A stretch of DNA of 10,365 nt. Source: Candidatus Acetothermia bacterium. Lineage in GTDB: Bacteria; Bipolaricaulota; Bipolaricaulia; Bipolaricaulales; Bipolaricaulaceae. Below the pieces are notes generated by a model. That model was not told the origin of the DNA. It did no database searches and saw only the letters and a list, made by a program, of their open reading frames with translations. This document shows, one piece after another, positions 1 through 5,407 of this stretch. Position 1 is the first letter of the stretch. Each line of letters opens with the position of its first letter. The position numbers and the translations under genes are program-made. The stretch lies in the NCBI GenBank assembly GCA_003552425.1, contig PUMC01000131.1, positions 1-10,365 of the forward strand, given 5' to 3'.

Positions 1-1207
1 ACAACGACTCCAACGAGCCGATGACGAACGCTCCGGGGATGCTGGCCACCGACGCGGCCAGCTTGGCGGCGCGGGGCTTCCACCGCTCGGGGACCTCGAT
101 GGAGAACCACTTCCCGTACCACAGGAGGTCCTTCATCTGCCACAGTCCGATGAGGATGGCAAGCGACGAAACCGCGTACAGGAACGGTACGCGGAATCCT
201 CGGGCGCCCACGGTCATCCCCAGGAGAGTGTACACCACGAATCCCATGGCGAAGTACGTGACGTAGACGCCGGCGATGAAGGCCAGACCCGCCCACAGGA
301 CCTTCATGCGCTTGCCCAACACGATGAGCGTACCCATCAGAAGGAGCATCAGGGCGAAGTCGCACGGGTTCAGGGAGTCGAGGAGCGCCGCGCCGACGAC
401 GGCCCACAGGGTGAGCTGTTCCCGGAGGCGCAGCCGTTCGAGCGGTGAGGTCACCTCCCCCTCCACGGCGCGGGCGACCTGAGCCTCCAGATGCTCCCGG
501 TCGTCCTCCGTGAACGCGAACGCCTGCGGTGCCTGCCGGCGGACATACAACTTCCCGTCCACAAGCGCCGTGTCCCCCACGAACAACGCCGGAGGATCCC
601 CCGGCGCCTCGTGCATTCTCTGAAGACGGCTGAAGGTGCGTTCGTTGTCCGGGTCGGTGACGTCCAGGCGCTGAACGCCCAAGCGGGGGAAGCGCTCCAC
701 GAGCTCCATGGCCAGCGCTTCCAGGCGCTCGCTGTCGGCCTCCCCAGGGCGCACGAACAGAATCAGGTCTGTGGCTGTATCCGGAAGACGCGTGAGCGGC
801 GACGGGGCGCCGTCGGCCACGGCCCGGTCCACAGCCCGTTCCAGAGCGATCCCTTGCGCCGGCCCGCGGAAGACTTGCGGTTCGTCGTCGAGGCCGTAGA
901 ACGTCGTCCCCACCATGGCTACGTCTCCCACGAACAGCATGGGCACGGGCCCTAGGTCGGCGTCGTAGGCGGACAGGAGGCGCTGCAACAGGCTACGCCC
1001 CTCGGGGGCGTGGATGTCGTACTTGGTGACGGTGAACGCAGGGTAGTCAACGCGGAGGTCGTCGAGCACATCCTCGACGAAGGCACACTCGGGGCAGCCG
1101 AGTTCGTAGAAGTACAATGCCTCGACGCCGGTGTCCGTGTTGGAGAAGGCCACCGGTGCCAGGGACAGTGCTATGGCGAGCAGCGCGCACCAAGACGTTC
1201 GCTTCAC
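1..1207 (-). CDS. Exported thioredoxin-fold / CcdA-DsbD-like membrane protein, 3' part beyond window
   Basis: The first 402 codons are present; the reading frame is open to base 1, so the C-terminus is missing. The start is GTG at 1207, with a GGGGGG-type ribosome site four bases upstream. Residues 1-22 form a signal peptide. Residues about 28-140 look like a thioredoxin fold with a CPEC redox motif (38-41) and a GPVPM cis-Pro-like segment. Residues about 146-250 look like a second thioredoxin fold (DPPALFVGD segment) without a CxxC. From about 265 the protein is hydrophobic, with an LDSLNPC motif (276-282) and at least three further membrane stretches, as in the CcdA/DsbD transporter family. 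Family knowledge suggests that electrons pass through the membrane domain to the exported thioredoxin domain. This role is inferred, and the substrate is unknown. A divergent gene lies upstream. Confidence 0.85.
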   Translation of the reverse strand, partial: MKRTSWCALLAIALSLAPVAFSNTDTGVEALYFYELGCPECAFVEDVLDDLRVDYPAFTVTKYDIHAPEGRSLLQRLLSAYDADLGPVPMLFVGDVAMVGTTFYGLDDEPQVFRGPAQGIALERAVDRAVADGAPSPLTRLPDTATDLILFVRPGEADSERLEALAMELVERFPRLGVQRLDVTDPDNERTFSRLQRMHEAPGDPPALFVGDTALVDGKLYVRRQAPQAFAFTEDDREHLEAQVARAVEGEVTSPLERLRLREQLTLWAVVGAALLDSLNPCDFALMLLLMGTLIVLGKRMKVLWAGLAFIAGVYVTYFAMGFVVYTLLGMTVGARGFRVPFLYAVSSLAILIGLWQMKDLLWYGKWFSIEVPERWKPRAAKLAASVASIPGAFVIGSLESL

Positions 1208-1280
1208 CTTTCCCCCCCTTGACGAACACGATGCGGGTTCGGTGTTGATGAACTCCCCGCTCGCTCGGTGCCTATGATCG

Positions 1281-1320
1281 TCCCCGTGAGCCCCTCCTGC
1301 AAGCGATGGGGCAACGGGGA
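1281..1320. other. Hairpin in divergent spacer
   Basis: TCCCCGT (1281-1287) pairs with ACGGGGA (1314-1320), and GCCCC (1290-1294) pairs with GGGGC (1308-1312), giving a two-part stem around a 13-nt loop. No T-run follows, so it is not a normal terminator. It may be part of a leader of the minus-strand gene starting at 1207, or a protein-binding site. The function is unknown. Confidence 0.4.
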
Positions 1321-1322
1321 GG

Positions 1323-1336
1323 GCTGTTCCAACAGC
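1323..1336. promoter_or_regulatory. Operator-like inverted repeat
   Basis: GCTGTT-CC-AACAGC is a 6-bp perfect inverted repeat with a 2-bp centre. It sits 11 bp upstream of the proposed -35 box for the SAM hydrolase gene. Its size and place suit a small dimeric regulator, but no regulator gene adjoins it and it may be chance. Confidence 0.25.
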
Positions 1337-1347
1337 ATTTATGGTGG

Positions 1348-1377
1348 TTGTCATGAGGAAGCACAACATGCTAGGGT
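1348..1377 (+). promoter_or_regulatory. Possible sigma-70-type promoter of the SAM hydrolase gene
   Basis: TTGTCA (1348-1353) is separated by 18 bp from TAGGGT (1372-1377). The start of transcription would be near 1384, leaving about 45 nt of leader that includes the strong ribosome site GGAGGAGG at 1415-1422. The -10 match is poor beyond T1, A2 and T6. Confidence 0.35.
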
Positions 1378-1428
1378 GCTCCAGGGTGCCTTGGTGCCCC
1401 GAAACCAACTGTTTGGAGGAGGTCGTTG

Positions 1429-2349
1429 ATGGGAGTAGCGAAGAGAACGGGACAGCGGCTGGCGATGTTGCTGGTTGTCGTGGCCTTGGGCGTGGTGCTC
1501 ACCGCCCCGATGGCAGCGGCTCGCAGCCCGGCACAGCGGGACACCAATGGGATCATGGTGTTCTACACTGACTGGGGGACGAGCGACTTCTACGTGGGTG
1601 CGGTGAAGGGTGTGGCCCTTTCCATCTTCCCCGAGGCCACGCTCGTGGACCTGACGCACGATGTTCCCCCCTTCCAGCTCGGGCCTGACGCCATCGAGAT
1701 TCTCCGCGCTGCGGCGCTGGAGTTCCCCTCGGGTACCGTGTTCGTGGCGGTGGTCGATCCAGGCGTGGGGACCGAGCGAAGGCCGATCGTCGTTCACACG
1801 GAGGACAACAAGTTCTTCGTCGGTCCGGACAACGGCCTCTTCACCCCGTTCATCCTGGAAGGGGTCAAGGGGATCTACCACATCACGAACGAAGACTTCA
1901 TGCGCCCCGGACCGCGGTCGCACACCTTCCACGGCCGTGACATCTTCACCCCCGCCGCAGCGAACATCGCTGCCGGTCGAAGCGTGTCCAAGGTGGGCCC
2001 AGAGATCACCGATCCTGTCCTCCTCGAGATGGGGATTGCCACGTTTGAGGACGGCGTGCTTGTCGGTGAGGTGCTGGTCATCGACCAGTACGGGAACCTG
2101 GGGTCGAACATCTACCGTGACCTCATCGACGAGGCCGGCTTTACGGTTGGGGACACACTCCGCGTGACCGTTGGTGACATCACCGACGATGTACCGCTCG
2201 TCTACACGTACGGCGACGTCCCCGTCGGGGATGACCTCGTCTATATCTCCAGCCGCGATGCCCTATCCATTGCCGTGAACTGGGGAAGCGCCGAGGACCG
2301 CTGGGAAGCGGAGGTTGGCACAGAGATCCGCGTAACGTTGGCGGATTAG
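1429..2349 (+). CDS. SAM hydroxide adenosyltransferase (DUF62 / chlorinase-fluorinase family) with signal peptide
   Basis: The 306-residue protein matches the DUF62 family along its length. Residues about 41-185 carry the N-terminal signatures: TDWGTSDFYVG (D48), VDLTHDVP, VVDPGVGTERR, GPDNGLFTP and TFHGRDIF. The DUF62 triad known from archaeal members (Asp, Arg seven residues later, His) is present as D110, R117 and H168. The C-terminal barrel includes VIDQYGN. Family members split S-adenosylmethionine into adenosine and methionine using water; halogenases are rarer relatives. ATG 1429 is chosen because GGAGGAGG ends six bases before it; an adjacent TTG at 1426 fits less well. Unusually, residues 1-32 form a clear signal peptide ending in AAA-R, so the enzyme should act outside the cytoplasm. 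A hairpin follows the gene. Confidence 0.9.
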   Translation: MGVAKRTGQRLAMLLVVVALGVVLTAPMAAARSPAQRDTNGIMVFYTDWGTSDFYVGAVKGVALSIFPEATLVDLTHDVPPFQLGPDAIEILRAAALEFPSGTVFVAVVDPGVGTERRPIVVHTEDNKFFVGPDNGLFTPFILEGVKGIYHITNEDFMRPGPRSHTFHGRDIFTPAAANIAAGRSVSKVGPEITDPVLLEMGIATFEDGVLVGEVLVIDQYGNLGSNIYRDLIDEAGFTVGDTLRVTVGDITDDVPLVYTYGDVPVGDDLVYISSRDALSIAVNWGSAEDRWEAEVGTEIRVTLAD

Positions 2350-2375
2350 CTGACGCTGCAGGTCTGATCGGTGAC

Positions 2376-2411
2376 CAAGGCTGCCCGGTCCCAAGTGGCC
2401 GGGCAGCCTTG
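2376..2411. terminator. Strong hairpin between convergent genes
   Basis: CAAGGCTGCCCGG (2376-2388) pairs perfectly with CCGGGCAGCCTTG (2399-2411). A G-T and a C-G pair extend the stem to 15 bp with a 6-nt loop. It lies 27 bp after the SAM hydrolase stop and 61 bp after the stop of the convergent minus-strand gene. It has no long T-run on either side, so it is probably a bidirectional terminator or RNA end stabiliser of non-canonical type. Confidence 0.6.
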
Positions 2412-2457
2412 CCGCTCCCTGATGGGGCTTACGTTATTGGGCTGGGGGTACTCCGCC

Positions 2458-2480
2458 GTGCCGTTATCCCGTTACGGCAC
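2458..2480. other. Small hairpin over the stop codon of the rhodanese-like gene
   Basis: GTGCCGT (2458-2464) pairs with ACGGCAC (2474-2480) around a 9-nt loop. The stop codon (2474-2472, minus) sits at the stem-loop edge. There is no T-run. It could help end or protect the minus-strand transcript, or be incidental. Confidence 0.3.
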
Positions 2481-3572
2481 CCACAACAGGGAGCGGCCGA
2501 ACGCTTCGATCCAGCCGTCGATGCCACCCTCGACACAACGAGCGTTTTCGTGCCCCGCGTCTCGGATTTCCTGGGCTAGCTGACATGCCTGGGTACCGTC
2601 TTGATCGATCACCCAGACCGTGAGGTTTACTCCGCTGGGAAGCTCCCTTGGTTGCGGAAGGTACCGGGCCCATGCGCTGATCTCGTCGGCTGCCACGTTC
2701 ACCGAGCCGGGCAGGTGCCCTCGGGCGAACGCCTCGGGTGGGCGAACGTCGAGCATCACCATATGGTTCCGGGCCACCTGAAGCGGAGTCACCGTGTGGT
2801 TTCCGGAGTAGGGTGTGCCACGTGGTGCTGGAATCGAGATCACGTTGCTCCAGTTGAAGAGCGACTGTCCGAGTTCCTCCTGCCAGCGCACAAGCCCCCC
2901 GGCGATCGCCCGGGCATCGATACCGTGGGCCCGGAGTGTGTTCACCGCCTGCGTGGACCACGCACCGGTGTCGTCGTAGACGTAGATCGGCCGGTTACGG
3001 GGCAGGGCATCCACCCGTTGCGCGAGCGCGGTACTGGGGATGTTCAGCGCTCCCAGCAGGTGCCCGGAACGGTAGTCCCGTTGGTCACGCACATCGACCA
3101 AGAGGTAGAAGGCGTTGGAAAGATCCCTTGGTGACCGGGAGATGTCGGAGGGAAGCTCGGTGGGTGTGCGGTGCTGGATGTCCGCTTCGGTTGCGCGCAC
3201 GTAGACCCTGAGCGTGAACGACACTTGGGTGGTGCCCGCGTTGACGGTGGTCACGACATCGATCGGTTGACGACGTGAGGCGTAGCCGGACGTTCGGAAC
3301 CGTACGTTAAGCTCCGTGGAGTCCCCCGGTGCGAGCCTGGTGTTGGCAAGCCTGGGGTTGAGCGTGGCACAGCAGGGGTAGTTGACCCGCACGCTTTGGA
3401 TCTGGAGCGCGGACGTACCGCTGTTGCGCAGCACAAACGTGTGATCGACGAACACACCTTGGACAACCTCTCCTGCCTCGTAGAGCTCACGGTCAACGGT
3501 GAGCCTAGGCGTTGCCAACCCCACCAGGGGCACAAGCACCAGCAGCATGGCTATCGTGGTCTTCCTCAACAC
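2472..3572 (-). CDS. Exported DUF1573-like protein with two Cys-less rhodanese domains (paralogue 1)
   Basis: The protein has 366 residues. The start is GTG at 3572, because AAGGAGG lies six bases upstream; the frame stays open further up but runs through repeats. Residues 1-20 are a signal peptide ending GLA. Residues about 22-128 form a beta-rich domain like DUF1573 (ASH/MSP-like), with a CC pair (67-68) and an APGDSTELNVRF strand. Two rhodanese-like domains follow, about 152-240 (LLVDVRDQRDYRSGHLLGALNIP) and 268-362 (MLDVRPPEAFARGHLPGSVNV). The active-loop Cys expected after the YVY and VWV strands is Asp in both (D200 and D323), so sulfurtransferase activity is unlikely. A binding or scaffold role is inferred. 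It is the downstream partner of the paralogue at 3726-4793, 153 bp away. Confidence 0.85.
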   Translation of the reverse strand: MLRKTTIAMLLVLVPLVGLATPRLTVDRELYEAGEVVQGVFVDHTFVLRNSGTSALQIQSVRVNYPCCATLNPRLANTRLAPGDSTELNVRFRTSGYASRRQPIDVVTTVNAGTTQVSFTLRVYVRATEADIQHRTPTELPSDISRSPRDLSNAFYLLVDVRDQRDYRSGHLLGALNIPSTALAQRVDALPRNRPIYVYDDTGAWSTQAVNTLRAHGIDARAIAGGLVRWQEELGQSLFNWSNVISIPAPRGTPYSGNHTVTPLQVARNHMVMLDVRPPEAFARGHLPGSVNVAADEISAWARYLPQPRELPSGVNLTVWVIDQDGTQACQLAQEIRDAGHENARCVEGGIDGWIEAFGRSLLWVP

Positions 3573-3592
3573 AGGTATCCTCCTTGGGAAAG

Positions 3593-3619
3593 CGGGACAA
3601 CCGGGACAACCGGGACAAC
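3593..3619. repeat. Three perfect 9-bp tandem repeats
   Basis: The unit CGGGACAAC occurs three times in a row and runs directly into the REP-like palindrome. It lies 21-47 bp upstream of the minus-strand start at 3572, in the untranslated spacer. Its length is likely variable between strains through slippage. It has no evident coding role. Confidence 0.9.
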
Positions 3620-3680
3620 CGGGGTCAGGTCGTGCGCGCGTGCACATCTGCGATGCGCACGCTCGCACGACCTGACCCCG
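3620..3680. repeat. REP-like 61-bp palindrome
   Basis: CGGGGTCAGGTCGTGCG (3620-3636) is the exact reverse complement of 3664-3680. Inside it, GCGTGC pairs with GCACGC and CATC with GATG, so 27 of 29 positions pair around a 3-nt loop centred on base 3650. The arm motif recurs at 3696-3712 and 4907-4922. This resembles REP/BIME elements mobilised by RAYT-type Y1 transposases, though no such transposase gene is in the window. It sits in the spacer of the two rhodanese-like genes, where it could stabilise or attenuate the shared transcript. Confidence 0.75.
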
Positions 3681-3695
3681 AAGCCCCGAAGCACA

Positions 3696-3715
3696 CGCAC
3701 GACCTGACCCCGGTT
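3696..3715 (+). repeat. Extra copy of the REP arm motif
   Basis: CGCACGACCTGACCCCG (3696-3712) repeats the right arm of the adjacent palindrome as a direct copy. It continues as GGTT, matching 19 bases of the copy upstream of hypA (4907-4925). It has no partner arm of its own, but it could pair with the left arm at 3620-3636 in place of the inner copy. Confidence 0.8.
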
Positions 3716-3725
3716 ATACTTCCTC

Positions 3726-4793
3726 TTACCAACTTCCATAGCGTATCTCCCACTGTTCGTACCCTCCGAGCACACTCAGCGCACTGGAGAAGCCCTCGGC
3801 CTGCAGTTCTTGCGCCAGGCGGCAGGCATCGCCCGTGCCGTCATCGACGACCCAGATCTTGACGTCGGCATTGGACGGGAGTTCATCCAGGCCGGGAACG
3901 TGCGAGGCCCACGCCAGGACCTCCTCCGCAGGCATGTGCACCGCTCCGGGGATGTGGCCTTCAGCGAACGATTCCTCCGTGCGGATGTCCACGATGAGGT
4001 TGTACGAACGCAGCACACGGTTGGGGGCGGTGGCGTAGCGTCCGGTGTGGGGTGTCCCCGAGGGCGGCGTTGGAGCCTGACCGTCGGGACGCTGGAACAG
4101 GAGATCGCCCACCGCTTCCCACCAGCCGACGAGTCCGCCGCTGATCGACATCGCGCCGATGAAGCCGGCGTCCTGCATCTTCTGTGCCGCCTCCGCGGCC
4201 TTGGAGCCGTCGTCATCGTACAGGTAGTACACGATGTCCTTGGGGAGTGCGGGCAAGCGCTGGGGAAGCTCCGCATAGGGGATGTTCACCGATCCCACGA
4301 TGATCCCTTCGGCAAGCGCGTCGGGTTCCCGCAGATCGACCATCAGCCTGAGGCCCCGGTGAAGCTGGTAGGCGCTTCCTTGGTGGGCTTCTCGGGGAAG
4401 GACCGCACCTTTGAGGCGCGCGTTCACGATGGGGCTCTGGGGGTCGTTGCTGAGGATCTCGGCGAGCAGGGTGAGCGCTTGACCGGCGTACCCGGTGGAC
4501 TCGAAGGTGACGAGCATCTCGAGCGAGTCCCCCGGTTCCAGCGCACGTGCGGGCAGCGTCCCTTCCACGCAGGGGCACAGGCTCGGCGGATCCTCGATGC
4601 GACCGATCGGTTCCTCGGTGAACCTGAGCACATCGTCCCCGGTGTTGGTGATGGTGAACGTCTGCGTGACGTAGATGCCGTCCACCACCTCACCGAACTC
4701 GTAGCGCTCTTCAACGAGCTCGAGCTGAGGTGCTGCCGTACCCAGAAGCGCGATCCCCACAAACAGTGCTGCGAGCCATGCCGTCGTCCGCAC
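3726..4793 (-). CDS. Exported DUF1573-like protein with two Cys-less rhodanese domains (paralogue 2)
   Basis: The protein has 355 residues. The start is GTG at 4793, nine bases after AAGGAGG. Residues 1-21 are a signal peptide (GTAA-PQL). Residues about 23-130 are DUF1573-like, with VDGIYVTQTFTITNTGDD and a CPC pair (C73, C75). Rhodanese-like domains span about 148-232 (MVDLREPDALAEGIIVGSVNIP) and 265-350 (IVDIRTEESFAEGHIPGAVHMP). The active-loop Cys is replaced by Asp (D193 in YLYDDDG, D317 in WVVDDG). Shared phrases such as GTP-x-G in the linker and DACRLAQEL/QACQLAQEI show clear common ancestry with the next gene downstream, so this is a tandem duplication of the whole three-domain protein. 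It probably starts a two-gene transcript. Substrate and function are unknown; a periplasmic binding or partner role is inferred. Confidence 0.85.
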   Translation of the reverse strand: MRTTAWLAALFVGIALLGTAAPQLELVEERYEFGEVVDGIYVTQTFTITNTGDDVLRFTEEPIGRIEDPPSLCPCVEGTLPARALEPGDSLEMLVTFESTGYAGQALTLLAEILSNDPQSPIVNARLKGAVLPREAHQGSAYQLHRGLRLMVDLREPDALAEGIIVGSVNIPYAELPQRLPALPKDIVYYLYDDDGSKAAEAAQKMQDAGFIGAMSISGGLVGWWEAVGDLLFQRPDGQAPTPPSGTPHTGRYATAPNRVLRSYNLIVDIRTEESFAEGHIPGAVHMPAEEVLAWASHVPGLDELPSNADVKIWVVDDGTGDACRLAQELQAEGFSSALSVLGGYEQWEIRYGSW

Positions 4794-4831
4794 GCGTACC
4801 GACCTCCTTAGGTCAACGATCGCTCCATGAT

Positions 4832-4837
4832 ATTCTA
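4832..4837 (-). promoter_or_regulatory. Possible -10 box for the rhodanese-like gene pair
   Basis: TAGAAT reads on the minus strand at 4837-4832, 38 bp before the GTG at 4793, leaving a leader of about 30 nt with its ribosome site. No convincing -35 box was found. Confidence 0.35.
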
Positions 4838-4865
4838 CACACCCGGTGGGTAAAGGGTTTCGCCG

Positions 4866-4925
4866 GGGGACAGGTCACGCGTCATCACAGCGCGGGCTGC
4901 GATCGTGCACGACCTGACCCCGGTT
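4866..4925. repeat. Degenerate REP-like palindrome upstream of hypA
   Basis: The right arm, GCACGACCTGACCCCGGTT (4907-4925), is identical over 19 bases to 3697-3715. The left arm, GGGGACAGGTCACGC (4866-4880), is a diverged inverse copy. Folding 4866-4921 pairs 21 of 26 positions (two as G-T) around a 4-nt loop. It occupies the divergent spacer between hypA and the rhodanese-like pair and abuts the hypA -10 box, so its insertion may have shaped the hypA promoter. Confidence 0.65.
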
Positions 4926-4927
4926 CG

Positions 4928-4933
4928 TACACT
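4928..4933 (+). promoter_or_regulatory. -10 box of hypA, leaderless type
   Basis: TACACT ends six bases before the hypA ATG, so transcription should begin on or next to the start codon. No Shine-Dalgarno sequence precedes the ATG. The -35 region falls in the REP-like repeat and has no good consensus. Confidence 0.5.
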
Positions 4934-4939
4934 GGCTAT

Positions 4940-5407
4940 ATGCACGAGTATTCGTTGGCTTACGGTCTTCTGGAGGCACTTGGCGAGCACCTGCGTACGC
5001 ACCCGGTCGACGGGACGGTGCGTACCGTCCACGTTCGCAAGGGCGAGCTCGTGATCCTCTCCGAAGAGGCACTCAAGGAAGCGTGGCGGATTCTCAGCGA
5101 AGATACGCCGCTTCGCGGGTCGGAGCTCGCGTTCGAGGTCGTGCGCACCCGGGTGCGTTGCCGCAGCTGTTCCTACGACGGTGCTGCGGGGCGTCTGGAT
5201 CCAGATGAGGCGTGGCATACGAACATTCCTTCGTTGACGTGTCCTAGGTGCGGAGCGCGTGTGGATGTTGTGGAGGGGAAGGAACTGGCTGCGGTGTCGT
5301 TGAGCGTGGAGGAGTTGGCTGAGGATGGGCCGTCCCCACCCACGTCCGACGCGCCGAAAGGAGCACCGGCACGAGAAGGGGGCAGACCCGAGGCTCAAGG
5401 CCGTTGA
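4940..5407 (+). CDS. hypA: Hydrogenase nickel-incorporation protein HypA
   Basis: HypA is a small zinc protein that helps load nickel into [NiFe]-hydrogenase, with HypB. The start at 4940 gives the family N-terminus MHEYSLA, in which His2 is the nickel ligand; earlier in-frame starts would bury it. The zinc site is C74-x2-C77 with C101-x2-C104. The 23 residues between the two pairs exceed the usual number in bacterial HypA and recall longer archaeal forms. Family similarity ends near residue 123 (VSLSVEEL). The remaining 32 residues are a Pro/Ala/Gly-rich tail, making 155 residues against the usual 113-120 or so. The 3' end overlaps alr on the other strand by 164 bp. No other hyp or hydrogenase gene adjoins it except hypF, beyond alr. 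Confidence 0.88.
   Translation: MHEYSLAYGLLEALGEHLRTHPVDGTVRTVHVRKGELVILSEEALKEAWRILSEDTPLRGSELAFEVVRTRVRCRSCSYDGAAGRLDPDEAWHTNIPSLTCPRCGARVDVVEGKELAAVSLSVEELAEDGPSPPTSDAPKGAPAREGGRPEAQGR

Noticed and set aside
491..955. Plus-strand open frames across the thioredoxin/CcdA-like gene
   Set aside because: The minus-strand frame is open for 402 codons with CPEC and NPC motifs; the plus-strand frames are shadows.
3573..3668. Upstream in-frame extension of the rhodanese-like gene (2472-3572)
   Set aside because: It translates the tandem repeat and palindrome, lacks a ribosome site, and would bury the signal peptide. GTG 3572 has AAGGAGG at good spacing.
3593..3715. Possible CRISPR array
   Set aside because: The repeats are palindromic or directly tandem without regular unique spacers, and no cas gene is present.
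3810..4811. A 333-codon open frame on the plus strand opposite the rhodanese-like gene
   Set aside because: The minus-strand reading has a signal peptide and two recognisable domains; the plus-strand reading has no family features.
4730..4939. Upstream in-frame extension of hypA
   Set aside because: It would run through the divergent spacer and the REP-like repeat, and would move the conserved MHE N-terminus inside the protein.
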